Below are positions 52,899-61,609 of a stretch of DNA of 64,000 nucleotides, in pieces. Under the pieces are notes generated by a model. The model saw only the letters and a program-made list of their open reading frames with translations, searched no databases and was not told where the DNA came from. The DNA is taken from positions 62,001 to 126,000 of the forward strand of contig JBQHQH010000001.1 in assembly GCA_052067355.1 (NCBI GenBank), in the 5' to 3' direction. Numbering within the stretch: the stretch's first letter is position 1; every line of letters starts with the position of its first letter. The position numbers and the translations under genes were made by a program. This DNA is from CABMKH01 sp040797625. Lineage in GTDB: Bacteria > Bacillota > Clostridia > Tissierellales > Tissierellaceae.

Positions 52899-53921
52899 AT
52901 GAATATGAAGGAAATTAGAGATCTTGCCAGAAAGAGAATGAAAGGCTTCTGCAGAGTGTGTCCTATATGTAATGGTATAGCCTGTGCAGGAGAAGTACCC
53001 GGAATGGGCGGATCAATTACTGGTTCTTCTTTTAAGTCAAATGTAGAAGATCTAAAGAAAGTTAAACTAAGACTTAAAACTATCCATGATGTTGAAAATC
53101 CCAATATTAGGTTTGACTTCTTTAAAGAAGATTTAGATGCTCCCATAATAAGTGCTCCTATAACTGGCTGCGAATATAATATGGGTGAAGCATTAACTGA
53201 AGAAGAATATATAGACAGTGTAGTCAATGGCAGTTTAGCTGCTGGCTCTATAGCCATGATTGGCGATGGTGCATATCCTGAATTATATTTATCTGGACTT
53301 AAAGCCCTCAATGGAGTTGATGGAAAAGGAGTGGCAATTTTAAAACCTAAGAAGAATGAAGTTGTCATTGAATCACTAAAAAAAGCTGAAGAGACCAATG
53401 TAATTGCAGCAGGAATGGATATTGACGGTGCAGGATTGATTACAATGGCATTGAAAGGTTCTCCAGTTGGTCCAAAGACTGTAGATGATCTAAAAGAAAT
53501 CATCTCTTCTACAGAACTCCCCTTCATTTTAAAGGGAATAATGACAAGAGAAGAAGCACTATTAGCCTTGGAAGTTGGTGCAAAAGCTATAGTTGTATCA
53601 AATCATGGGGGTAGAGTACTAGATCATACTCAATCTACGGCAAAGGCATTAACTGAAATAGCTGAAGCTGTAAAGGGAAAAATGATGATTCTCGTTGATG
53701 GAGGAATTCGCTCAGGAATAGATGTATTTAAGATGATTGCCCTAGGAGCAGATGCTGTTTTAATAGGTAGACCTGTTATCTTTGGTGCCTTTGGTGGATA
53801 TAGAGAAGGGGTTTCTATGATTATTGAAGATATGAAAAGAGAACTTATACAAGCTATGATATTAACAGGAGCCAAAGATTTAACTTCTATAGATAGATCT
53901 ATGATTTCTATTGAGTGGTAA
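52899..53921 (+). CDS. FMN-dependent 2-hydroxyacid oxidase/dehydrogenase-like protein
   Basis: A TIM-barrel FMN enzyme of 340 residues of the alpha-hydroxyacid oxidase family. KGIMTREEALLALEVGAKAI, SNHGGRVLDHTQST (with the catalytic His) and LVDGGIRSGIDVFKMIALGA are the FMN-site motifs. Unusually, the N-terminus carries a Cys cluster (CRVCPICNGIACAGEVPGMG) that could hold an Fe-S group or metal. ATG at 52899 is six bases after GAGGTG; an in-frame ATG at 52881 lies upstream of it. The substrate is not known; the family also includes IPP isomerase type 2. Confidence 0.85.
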   Translation: MNMKEIRDLARKRMKGFCRVCPICNGIACAGEVPGMGGSITGSSFKSNVEDLKKVKLRLKTIHDVENPNIRFDFFKEDLDAPIISAPITGCEYNMGEALTEEEYIDSVVNGSLAAGSIAMIGDGAYPELYLSGLKALNGVDGKGVAILKPKKNEVVIESLKKAEETNVIAAGMDIDGAGLITMALKGSPVGPKTVDDLKEIISSTELPFILKGIMTREEALLALEVGAKAIVVSNHGGRVLDHTQSTAKALTEIAEAVKGKMMILVDGGIRSGIDVFKMIALGADAVLIGRPVIFGAFGGYREGVSMIIEDMKRELIQAMILTGAKDLTSIDRSMISIEW

Positions 53922-53928
53922 AAAATTT

Positions 53929-53961
53929 ATATCAGATGGAGCTTTACACTCCATCTGATAT
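53929..53961. terminator. palindromic terminator/repeat
   Basis: ATATCAGATGGAG (53929-53941) with CTCCATCTGATAT (53949-53961), perfect, between convergent genes. Same family as the palindrome at 52733. Confidence 0.7.
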
Positions 53962-53975
53962 TTAACTGTTAGTCA

Positions 53976-54599
53976 CTACATATCTTTATTTTTATATATA
54001 TTACAAGAAATCCAACTTGAAAGTAATACGACTGTGATGAGCACTAATGGTGAAGCTTTGAGTATCATCATCAACTGACTTTCAGTTGGCATAATAGTGC
54101 CTACATCTTTAAGGAAAAAAGCCATGGCAAATGGCACTGCCATAACTCCTACCATCAATATCCTACTCTTTTCTACACCAAATTTATAGATAAGTGGTAA
54201 TATAATACTAACAAATAACATAGAAAGCATAAAAAGCGTATATGATACTAACAAGAGTTCAGAACCTTTCATGCCACTTTTAGGTAAAATGAAAATATAG
54301 GATATTATTGTAGATATCACTATAGATGATGCTGAAAATATGATAGATAATATATATTTACTTAATACTATATTTTTTCTAGAAATAGGCATAGTCAATG
54401 CATAATTGTCCCATTTGACAAGTTCATCATAAGCCATTGATGTTATAGACATAGTTGTAAAAATAAAACTAATCATTCCAATACTATAACTAGGATCTCC
54501 TGAACTATAAGATATAGAGCTAAAAATTATAAACATCAATAAAGTTATTTTTAGATTCCTTTTTAAATTTAAAATATCTTTGATAATTAAACCTTTCAT
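53976..54599 (-). CDS. ABC-2 type transporter permease
   Basis: A 207-residue membrane protein with six predicted helices. KGLIIKDILNLKRNLKITL at the start and ALTMPISRKNIVLSKYILS match ABC-2 permeases of the GntR-linked (YtrA/BcrR-like) operons. It begins directly at the end of the ATPase gene (one-base overlap). Substrate unknown; in related operons peptide or drug export is suspected. Confidence 0.83.
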   Translation of the reverse strand: MKGLIIKDILNLKRNLKITLLMFIIFSSISYSSGDPSYSIGMISFIFTTMSITSMAYDELVKWDNYALTMPISRKNIVLSKYILSIIFSASSIVISTIISYIFILPKSGMKGSELLLVSYTLFMLSMLFVSIILPLIYKFGVEKSRILMVGVMAVPFAMAFFLKDVGTIMPTESQLMMILKASPLVLITVVLLSSWISCNIYKNKDM

Positions 54600-55456
54600 T
54601 ATCTCTCACCCCTAATATAGAATAACATTATATCCTCTAAATTTACTGAATCTATAACTAGATTCTTATACTTATTCTCAACTTCTCTTCTATTGTTGAC
54701 TAAAACCTCATATCCAAATTTATTCTTTCTATAACCTACAATATCCGACTTTTCAAGTCTATTAAAATCTTCTGCTCCACACTTTATAATCCCATAATTA
54801 TCAACTAATTCATCCTTATCTTCATTAAAAACAATCTTTCCATCATGAATAAATATGATATAATCTGCTATCTTATCTAAATCACTAGTAATATGAGTTG
54901 AAAATAGTATAGATTTTTCTTCATCTTGGATAAAGTCTAAAAATATATCTAAAATTTCACTTCTAACAACTGGATCAAGTCCACCTGTAGGCTCATCTAA
55001 GATCAATAATTGTGGGTCATGACAAAGAGCTGCTGCAATAGATAATTTCATCTTCATCCCCTTAGAAAATTCCTTTACTATTTTATCCTTAGGAATCTTA
55101 AATTTTACCAGATATTCAAAAAATATATCTTCATTCCAGTTATTATAAATACTCTTCATAATTCTTGAGATATCCACTGGTCTTAAATTATCATGGAAAT
55201 AGTTCTCATCTAGGACAACTCCTATTCTCTCCTTGATCTCTTTTTCATTTTCAATATTATCCAACCCTAATATCTTTATACTGCCACTATCTCTCTTTAT
55301 AAGATTTAATATCAATTTAATAGTAGTAGTCTTCCCTGCTCCATTTTCACCTACAAGTCCTACTATGCTACCCTTAGGAATATTGAAACCTACATCTTTC
55401 AAATGAAATCCATTATACTTCTTGGATAAATTTTCTACGCTTAAAATATGTTCCAC
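54599..55456 (-). CDS. ABC transporter ATP-binding protein
   Basis: A 285-residue ABC ATPase. Walker A GENGAGKTT, signature FSKGMKMKLSIA, Walker B LLILDEPTGGLDP and H-loop STHITSDL are present, with a C-terminal extension typical of drug/bacitracin-type exporters. GTG start; its ribosome site lies inside the last codons of the GntR gene. Works with the 207-residue permease. Confidence 0.9.
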   Translation of the reverse strand: MEHILSVENLSKKYNGFHLKDVGFNIPKGSIVGLVGENGAGKTTTIKLILNLIKRDSGSIKILGLDNIENEKEIKERIGVVLDENYFHDNLRPVDISRIMKSIYNNWNEDIFFEYLVKFKIPKDKIVKEFSKGMKMKLSIAAALCHDPQLLILDEPTGGLDPVVRSEILDIFLDFIQDEEKSILFSTHITSDLDKIADYIIFIHDGKIVFNEDKDELVDNYGIIKCGAEDFNRLEKSDIVGYRKNKFGYEVLVNNRREVENKYKNLVIDSVNLEDIMLFYIRGER

Positions 55457-55458
55457 TT

Positions 55459-55833
55459 CTATTCCTCCTCATATAAAGTACTCAATATCTCTATTAATTC
55501 TTCTAAAGTAATTCCACCACTTTTGGCAATATCTACACTCTTTAGAAGACATTCTTCTGCTCGACGCAGATGTTCTTCTCTAATAAATTCTATATTTTTA
55601 CTTGCAACAAAACTTCCTCTACCAGTAACTGTCTCAATAAACCCGTCTCTCTCCAACTCTTCATAAGCTCGCTTTGTGGTAATAACACTTATTCTAAGCT
55701 CCTTAGCTAATAGTCTCATAGACGGAAGGGCATCTCCTTCTTCCAATTCGCCAGTAATAATCATATTTTTTATCTGGGATGCTATTTGCTCATATATTGG
55801 TTTTTTACTGGCATTACTAATAATTATTTCCAT
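55459..55833 (-). CDS. GntR family regulator (YtrA-like)
   Basis: A 124-residue protein with an N-terminal winged helix: PIYEQIASQIKNMIITGELEEGD, SMRLLAKELRISVITTKRAYEE and VTGRGSFVA, then a short C-terminal helix pair. The YtrA subfamily controls adjoining ABC operons, so it most likely represses its own three-gene operon. AAAGGTG precedes the ATG. Confidence 0.9.
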   Translation of the reverse strand: MEIIISNASKKPIYEQIASQIKNMIITGELEEGDALPSMRLLAKELRISVITTKRAYEELERDGFIETVTGRGSFVASKNIEFIREEHLRRAEECLLKSVDIAKSGGITLEELIEILSTLYEEE

Positions 55834-56123
55834 ATAATCACCTTTTGATTATTATAATGTATATATACTATATACACATTATATTAGGTTTATATATACA
55901 TGTCAATACATAAAAAAATTTATATGGCAACCAATACACAATCATAGATTGTGTATAGATAAAGTATAAAACACTCTTCCGCTTCAAGATTTAATACTCT
56001 ATCGTGTATAATTATGAATCGTGAATTATAATCTGTGAATTGAAATTTTAATTCTTTAAATATATGGAACCTTGTACACAACTAGACCATATACTAATAA
56101 TTAAATATATTTTAAAAAAGTAC

Positions 56124-56152
56124 TTGACATTATCGTACTAAAACCTTATTAT
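56124..56152 (+). promoter_or_regulatory. promoter of the first T-box transcript
   Basis: TTGACA (56124-56129) and a weak -10 (TTATTA at 56147-56152, 17 bases apart). It resembles the promoter of the second T-box (TTGACA-x3-TCG-x3-CTAAA), which supports a common origin. The T-box core begins only about 150 bases further on. Confidence 0.55.
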
Positions 56153-56185
56153 TATATCTAACATAAAAAGATTGCTGACAAAACA

Positions 56186-56300
56186 TTTTTGTTATAAGAA
56201 AAGCGTCTATCGATGCATTAAAAGGTAGCTTTTCTTGAAACTCATTAACGGAAAGTTCATATTGATTTATTTTTTAAAGTGAGAACTTTCCTATTTGTTA
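56186..56300 (+). other. extra structured segment in the first T-box leader
   Basis: Two perfect 9-bp hairpins (56196-56204 with 56228-56236; 56250-56258 with 56283-56291) lie between promoter and T-box. TTTGTTATAA appears at both ends (56188 and 56294 on). The second leader lacks this segment, so it may be an insertion or an added control element. Confidence 0.55.
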
Positions 56301-56303
56301 TAA

Positions 56304-56588
56304 AAAATGCTACGACGGAGAGAAAGATATCTAAGCTTATTTACAGAGAGTTGGACTAGGTGAAAGCCAACAATAAGAGGATATGTAATATTCACTCCTA
56401 AGCAGATTCGTTTAACGTTTTATCAAGTAGATGAATCCGAAAGCCCATCGTTACAGGGGATAGGACTGTTAGGTCTGATTAAGAGATGACTTTTTGTCAT
56501 AATTAGGGTGGTACCGCGGATATAATCTTTCGTCCCTATAGGTATAGTTAAAAACTATATTTATAGAGACGAAAGATTTTTTTATTTT
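56304..56588 (+). promoter_or_regulatory. T-box leader, specifier TTC (Phe)
   Basis: Core elements in order: Stem I with GGAG (56317-56320) paired to CTCC (56395-56398), the GAGAGTTGG/GGTGAAAGCC apical region, the T-box sequence AGGGTGGTACCGCG (56505-56518) and a terminator (ATCTTTCGTC with GACGAAAGAT, then T7). In the specifier loop the codon just before the conserved A and the CTCC arm is TTC (56391-56393), which reads tRNA-Phe. The TGGT bulge suits tRNAs ending ACCA. Uncharged tRNA-Phe should allow read-through into the lipoprotein gene. Confidence 0.9.
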
Positions 56589-56601
56589 AAAGGAGGAATA
56601 A

Positions 56602-57594
56602 ATGATGAAAAAAATTAAATTAAACAAAATGATTGCACTATTACTGATTACATCAATAGCTTTGACCGGCTGTAGCACTGCAGTGAACAACAATAAAGAT
56701 GCAGATAAGGAAAGTCTTGTCATAGGTATTAGTCAATTGTCAGAGCACCCTGCTCTAGATGATGCTAAACGTGGATTTGAAGATGGCCTAAAAGAGTTAG
56801 GCGTAGATGCTAAGATAATATATCAAAATGCTCAAGGAGATATTCCCACTAGCATCAGCATTGCTCAAAAATTTGTAAAAGATGAGGTAGATTTGATCTA
56901 TGCAATAGCTACACCTGCAGCACAATCAGCAAAACAAGCAACTAGTGAAATCCCAATATTATTTAGTGCAGTTACTGATCCTGTAAAAGCTGAAATAGTA
57001 AAAAGCTGGGACGATGTTGGAAGAAATGTTACTGGTACATCAGATATTGCTCCTACTACTTCTCAGTTGAAGATGTTCAAGGAAATAGACCCAAGTATAA
57101 AAACCATAGGCATACTATATAACACAAGTGAGTCAAACTCTGAAATACAATTGGAAGAAGTAAAAAAACTAGCACCTGAAGAAGGTTTGGAAGTCATAGC
57201 TATGGGAGTAAGTAATATAAATGAACTTCCCCAAACTATAGACTCACTATTGGGCAAAGTAGATGCGATCTACGGACTTAGTGACAACCTAATAGCATCT
57301 TCTGTAGCACTGGTATCAAAAAAACTCATAGATAAGAAAATGATATCTGTCTTTGCAGAAGAAACTCAAGTAAAAGGTGGAATGCTGATTACAAATGGTC
57401 TTAGTTATTATGAATTAGGTAAACAGACTGCTAAAATGGCTAAAGAAATCCTAGTAGATAAAAAAGATATCTCTACTATCCCTGTAGGCTTAGCTGAAAA
57501 AACTGTAACTACTGTGAATATAAATACCTTAAAAGCCTTGGGACTAGATGAAAATATGCCAATATTTAAAGATGCCATAAAAGTTGGAGAATAA
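56602..57594 (+). CDS. ABC transporter substrate-binding lipoprotein, probably phenylalanine
   Basis: A 330-residue lipoprotein (lipobox LTGC near residue 23) of the ABC_sub_bind/TrpX family, type I periplasmic fold. VIGISQLSEHPALDDAKRGF, QNAQGDIPTSISIAQKF, AIATPAAQSAKQAT, ILFSAVTDPVKAE and ISYYELG-like LSYYELGKQTA are shared with the second lipoprotein at 58108. It sits alone behind a T-box read as Phe and has no permease of its own, so it likely docks on the permease/ATPase encoded after the second copy. The ligand is inferred from the T-box only. GGAGG precedes the ATG. Confidence 0.85.
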   Translation: MMKKIKLNKMIALLLITSIALTGCSTAVNNNKDADKESLVIGISQLSEHPALDDAKRGFEDGLKELGVDAKIIYQNAQGDIPTSISIAQKFVKDEVDLIYAIATPAAQSAKQATSEIPILFSAVTDPVKAEIVKSWDDVGRNVTGTSDIAPTTSQLKMFKEIDPSIKTIGILYNTSESNSEIQLEEVKKLAPEEGLEVIAMGVSNINELPQTIDSLLGKVDAIYGLSDNLIASSVALVSKKLIDKKMISVFAEETQVKGGMLITNGLSYYELGKQTAKMAKEILVDKKDISTIPVGLAEKTVTTVNINTLKALGLDENMPIFKDAIKVGE

Positions 57595-57706
57595 TATAAA
57601 GAATTAAAATTAAATAACATGCTAAGTTTATGTGATTATATCCCGTTTTGGAGACTCTATATCAGACAATGAGCATTTAAATTCTAAAAAAATTAAAAAG
57701 TTTTTC

Positions 57707-57735
57707 TTGACAATTTCGGTCTAAAGTACTAAGAT
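57707..57735 (+). promoter_or_regulatory. promoter of the second T-box transcript
   Basis: TTGACA (57707-57712) and TAAGAT (57730-57735) with a 17-base spacer. The T-box core begins within about 15 bases of the expected start, the normal layout. Confidence 0.7.
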
Positions 57736-57747
57736 ATATCCAAGATT

Positions 57748-58030
57748 TAAATGCTACGATGGAGAGAAAGATATCATTGATTATTCACAGAGAGTTGGGA
57801 AGGGTGCAAACCAACAATAACAAGATATGTAATATACACTCCTAAGCAGATTTGTTGAAAAAAGTTTCCAGTAGACAAATCCGAAAGCCCATCGTTACAG
57901 GGGATAGGACTGTTAGGTCTGATTGAAGAGATGACTTTTGTCATAATTAGGGTGGTACCGCGGATATAATCTTTCGTCCCTATGGATATAGCTAAAAACT
58001 ATAGCCATAGAGATGAAAGATTTTTTTATT
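57748..58030 (+). promoter_or_regulatory. T-box leader, specifier TAC (Tyr)
   Basis: Nearly the same as the first T-box through Stem I, the AGGGTGGTACCGCG box (57949-57962) and the terminator (ATCTTTCGTC with GATGAAAGAT and T7). The specifier loop differs: the codon before the conserved A is TAC (57835-57837), tRNA-Tyr. It should control the second lipoprotein, the permease and the ATPase. Confidence 0.92.
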
Positions 58031-58107
58031 ACCCTATTATTCCATGGGATTCAATCTACACTAATCATCCTGAAAATACCAATAAAATTTTTAAGGAGGA
58101 TAATAGA

Positions 58108-59097
58108 ATGAAAAGAAATAAACTTAGCAAATTAATAACCTTAGCACTGATAGCTACACTATTCCTTGTAGGGTGTAGCACAAATAATGTACAAGAAACT
58201 AATCAGGATACTAATGAATTTAAAATTGGTATCAATCAATTGGCAGAGCATCCTGCTCTAGATGACGCTAGACGTGGATTTGAAGATGGGTTAAAGGAAC
58301 TTGGCATAAAAGCAAAGATAGATTATCAAAATGCTCAAGGAGATATTCCCACTACGACTACCATATCTCAAAAGTTTGTAAAAGATGATGTAGATTTAAT
58401 CTACACAATAGGAACATCTGCTGCACAATCAGCAAAACAGGCAACTAATCAGATACCTATACTATTTAGTGCAGTTACTGATCCTGTAATAGCTGAATTA
58501 ATCACATCTATGGAAAAGCCTGGTGGAAATATAACTGGAACCTCAGATGAAAGTCCAATGGATAAACAGTTACAACTATTTAAGGATTTAGATGAAGACA
58601 TCCATACAATTGGAATTATCTTCAATACTAGTGAAGCCAACTCTGAAGTCCAAATAGAAATGGCTAAAAAACTAGCCCCATCTCTAGGTCTAGAAATTGT
58701 AACAATGGGAATATCCAGTGTAAATGATATACCTCAAACCGTGGACTCCCTTGCTAAAAAAGTAGATGGAATATATACAATAACAGATAACATGGTAGCT
58801 TCAGCTATAAATATAGTTTCACAAAAAGCCATTGCAAGGAACTTAATCACTGTAGCCGCTGAAGATTCTCATGTAAATGGTGGAATTCTTATAACAGATG
58901 GAATCAGCTACTATGAATTGGGAAAACAGACAGCACAAATGGCTAAAGAGATATTAGTAAATGGCAAATCCCCTGCTGATATCCCAGCAGAAACTGCTAA
59001 AAATACAAATAAGGTCTTCAATGAAGAGACACTTAAATCTTTAAAACTTGATGAAAATAATGAAATATTTAAAGACGCAACTAAAATGACTAAGTAG
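58108..59097 (+). CDS. ABC transporter substrate-binding lipoprotein, probably tyrosine
   Basis: A 329-residue lipoprotein (lipobox LVGC near residue 23), paralogous to the first one over its full length (INQLAEHPALDDARRGFEDG, YQNAQGDIPTTTTISQKFVK). ATG at 58108 has AAGGAGG ahead; the longer open frame runs back through the T-box terminator and is not real. The T-box codon TAC suggests tyrosine. It is 19 bases ahead of the permease gene. Confidence 0.88.
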   Translation: MKRNKLSKLITLALIATLFLVGCSTNNVQETNQDTNEFKIGINQLAEHPALDDARRGFEDGLKELGIKAKIDYQNAQGDIPTTTTISQKFVKDDVDLIYTIGTSAAQSAKQATNQIPILFSAVTDPVIAELITSMEKPGGNITGTSDESPMDKQLQLFKDLDEDIHTIGIIFNTSEANSEVQIEMAKKLAPSLGLEIVTMGISSVNDIPQTVDSLAKKVDGIYTITDNMVASAINIVSQKAIARNLITVAAEDSHVNGGILITDGISYYELGKQTAQMAKEILVNGKSPADIPAETAKNTNKVFNEETLKSLKLDENNEIFKDATKMTK

Positions 59098-59116
59098 TAA
59101 ATTGGAGGTTTAATTA

Positions 59117-60007
59117 ATGAATACATTGATAATCACATCGATAGAACAAGGATTAATATTTGCAGTATTGGCCATGGGCGTATCTTTAACCTATAAGATA
59201 TTAGATACAGCTGATCTTTCAGTTGAGGGTACATTTCCCTTTGGAGCATTTTTATTTGCTAAATTTATTTCCATGGGAATACATCCCATTATAAGTACAA
59301 TCATGGCTTTCTGCTTTGGTACCTTAGCTGGACTATGTACAGTAACTCTATTTACAAAATTGAAAATCAAACCTATACTAGCTGGAATTCTAACTATGAC
59401 CATATTATATTCTGTAAATCTTAAGACAAATGGAAGATCTAATGTACCACTTTTTAATTATAGTTCAATCTTTGATAAGGGTTCTACTCTATTGATATTG
59501 ATTATGATTGTATTATTCATAAAGATAATCCTAGATCTATTTTTAAAGACTGAAACCGGATATCTACTAATAGCTACAGGAGATAATGAATCATTGGTAA
59601 GATCCCTAGGTGCAAGTAGCAATAAATATAAATTGATAGGATTTATGTTAGCTAATGGATTAGTAGCACTAAGTGGTGCACTTATAGCACAATACCAAGG
59701 CTTTGCAGATATGACCATGGGAAATTCCATTATAGTAGTAGCTCTTGCATCTATAATCATTGGAGATACTATTAGGAAGAATTCCCATATATTGAAACAT
59801 ACAACTAGAATTATCATTGGCTCTATAATCTATAAACTCATTGGAGGAATAGCCATAGATTTAGGTCTAGATCCACATGATTTAAGAGCTGTAAATGCTT
59901 TAATAGTAATAATATTTATATCCTATAATAATTTTGCAGTTGATCTGTTCAAATCGGGTAAATCAAAAGGAGGAGAAAAAGTTGTTAAAAATAGTAAATC
60001 TAACTAA
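59117..60007 (+). CDS. ABC transporter permease (TrpY-like)
   Basis: A 296-residue membrane protein of the branched-chain-type permease family with about eight helices. QGLIFAVLAMGVSLTYKILD, ADLSVEGTFPFGAF and ALASIIIGDTIRKN are typical of TrpY permeases that partner ABC_sub_bind proteins. GGAGG precedes the ATG; its end overlaps the ATPase gene. Confidence 0.9.
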   Translation: MNTLIITSIEQGLIFAVLAMGVSLTYKILDTADLSVEGTFPFGAFLFAKFISMGIHPIISTIMAFCFGTLAGLCTVTLFTKLKIKPILAGILTMTILYSVNLKTNGRSNVPLFNYSSIFDKGSTLLILIMIVLFIKIILDLFLKTETGYLLIATGDNESLVRSLGASSNKYKLIGFMLANGLVALSGALIAQYQGFADMTMGNSIIVVALASIIIGDTIRKNSHILKHTTRIIIGSIIYKLIGGIAIDLGLDPHDLRAVNALIVIIFISYNNFAVDLFKSGKSKGGEKVVKNSKSN

Positions 60008-60749
60008 AAGCTTTAATCGAGATACAGACAATGAAATAAGTATATTTAATAATTTTAATCTAGAAATAGAAAAGAATAAATGCACTACTATAATTGGTCC
60101 TAATGGTTGTGGAAAAAGTACCCTCCTTAATATGATAGGTGGAAGTATCATGGCAGATAATGGTCAAATTATATTAAACCAAAAAAATATAGCTTCCTTA
60201 AGGGAAGAAAAAAGGGCTATTCATATAGGGAGAGTATATCAAGACCCTTCTATGGGTGTCTCCCCTTCCCTTACTATTTTAGAAAATATGTCCTTAGCAG
60301 ATAAAAAAGGAGAGAGATTTTCTCTAAAACGATTAGTTAGAAAAGATAGAATTCCTAAATATATTGATCTATTAAAAGATCTAGACCTAGGACTTGAAAA
60401 TAAATTAAACACAAAGGTAAAATATCTATCTGGCGGTCAAAGACAATCCCTATCTCTAATAATGGCTGCTATGAAACATCCGGATCTTCTACTTTTAGAT
60501 GAGCACACTGCAGCCTTAGATCCTAAGACATCCCATGTTGTAATGAGAAAGACAAAGGAGCTAATTGAAAAATATAAGATTACTACTATAATGATATCCC
60601 ACAATATGAGAGATGCTATAGAATATTCAGATAGGATAATAATGCTGGATAAAGGCCATGTAGTATTGGATAAATCTAGCAGAGAAATAACTGAAAGCGA
60701 ATTGATGAATATCTATAGTGACAAAATAGCTGAAAAATTTGTATCTTAA
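59982..60749 (+). CDS. ABC transporter ATP-binding protein (TrpZ-like)
   Basis: A 255-residue ABC ATPase: Walker A GPNGCGKST, Q-loop VYQDPSMG, signature LSGGQRQSL, Walker B LLLLDEHTAALDP, H-loop ISHNMRDAI. Note Glu-His in place of the usual Glu-Pro after Walker B, seen in this family. TTG start at 59982, after AAAGGAGGAG, overlapping the permease gene by 26 bases. Likely serves both lipoproteins. Confidence 0.9.
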   Translation: MLKIVNLTKSFNRDTDNEISIFNNFNLEIEKNKCTTIIGPNGCGKSTLLNMIGGSIMADNGQIILNQKNIASLREEKRAIHIGRVYQDPSMGVSPSLTILENMSLADKKGERFSLKRLVRKDRIPKYIDLLKDLDLGLENKLNTKVKYLSGGQRQSLSLIMAAMKHPDLLLLDEHTAALDPKTSHVVMRKTKELIEKYKITTIMISHNMRDAIEYSDRIIMLDKGHVVLDKSSREITESELMNIYSDKIAEKFVS

Positions 60750-60751
60750 TT

Positions 60752-60787
60752 AAAAATGGCAAGTAGTAAAATACTATTTGCCATTTT
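60752..60787. terminator. bidirectional terminator
   Basis: AAAAATGGCAA with its complement (TTGCCATTTTT, up to 60787), imperfect centre, three bases after the ATPase stop. The convergent lipoprotein gene ends nearby. Confidence 0.85.
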
Positions 60788-60789
60788 TG

Positions 60790-61479
60790 TTATATAGTCC
60801 ATTCTCCATGGATTATACCTACTAGATACCAAGTTCCTTCTTCCTGCTCAAAGACTAGTTTTAAACTTCTCCAATCTGCTCCCCCATATTCAGATTTAAA
60901 TCCTGAAAAGTAAAATTCTATAAACTTTCCATTTGGATAGGCCTTTACCACATTTTCTTCTGTATTTCCTTGTCCTACTATTATATTATTTCCAATCAAT
61001 TGGGGATTGGCAAAGTCCTCATCATATACAAACCTATCATAGTAATCTTTAAAAGTTAATTTAATTGGTTCTCCAGAGCCATCATAATTTCCCCATGTAT
61101 AAGTTTGAGAACTCTTTAAAGCTGATGTCAATTGTTCCCTTTGAAATATCTGATCTGAGTCTATCTCTACATAAGGATATGGTGTAAACCTGATACCTTT
61201 TGTGGGATGAACTACAGTTGATAGTTTATCCATATCTCTATTCTTGATAACCTCCATAGTATTTATTGCATGAACCATCAGGCTATTAGACAGAGAGACT
61301 TCATTATCTATATCAGTTTCCAATTCCTTGATCCTGTTCTCCAGCTCGCTTATTTTCTCATCTTTTGCCTTTATCTCAGCTTGGGAATCCATATCCTTTG
61401 AATTGCTATTTCCACAGCCTGTCATTATAAGGGTTAAAATCAATATAATTAAAACCATAGATATAATCTTACTTTTCAT
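60790..61479 (-). CDS. lipoprotein with coiled-coil stalk, unknown function
   Basis: A 229-residue lipoprotein: signal peptide and lipobox MTGC (Cys 22), a heptad-like stretch (KAKDEKISELENRIKELETD), then an alpha/beta domain with HPTKGIRFTPYPYVEID, YTWGNYDGSGEPI and WRSLKLVFEQEEGTWYLVGI. I have seen similar proteins annotated only as hypothetical lipoproteins in clostridia. No partner gene is evident. Confidence 0.65.
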   Translation of the reverse strand: MKSKIISMVLIILILTLIMTGCGNSNSKDMDSQAEIKAKDEKISELENRIKELETDIDNEVSLSNSLMVHAINTMEVIKNRDMDKLSTVVHPTKGIRFTPYPYVEIDSDQIFQREQLTSALKSSQTYTWGNYDGSGEPIKLTFKDYYDRFVYDEDFANPQLIGNNIIVGQGNTEENVVKAYPNGKFIEFYFSGFKSEYGGADWRSLKLVFEQEEGTWYLVGIIHGEWTI

Positions 61480-61585
61480 ATTAACTCAGCCTTTCTTTTG
61501 TGAATGATTTTTATCATCTAACAAAATTATATCCTTAAAAATGTACTTTTATCCTCTATATCACATTTCAAATATGTCAATTAAA

Positions 61586-61609
61586 ATAAAAGATAGTCCT
61601 ATCTTTTAT
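61586..61609 (-). terminator. terminator overlapping the HD gene stop
   Basis: ATAAAAGATAG (61586-61596) and CTATCTTTTAT (61599-61609), a palindrome that includes the stop codon of the HD gene; the minus strand continues with TTTTAATTG. Confidence 0.6.

Noticed and set aside
57982..58107. 42-codon N-terminal extension of the second binding lipoprotein
   Set aside because: It runs through the T-box terminator; the signal peptide and ribosome site mark the start at 58108.
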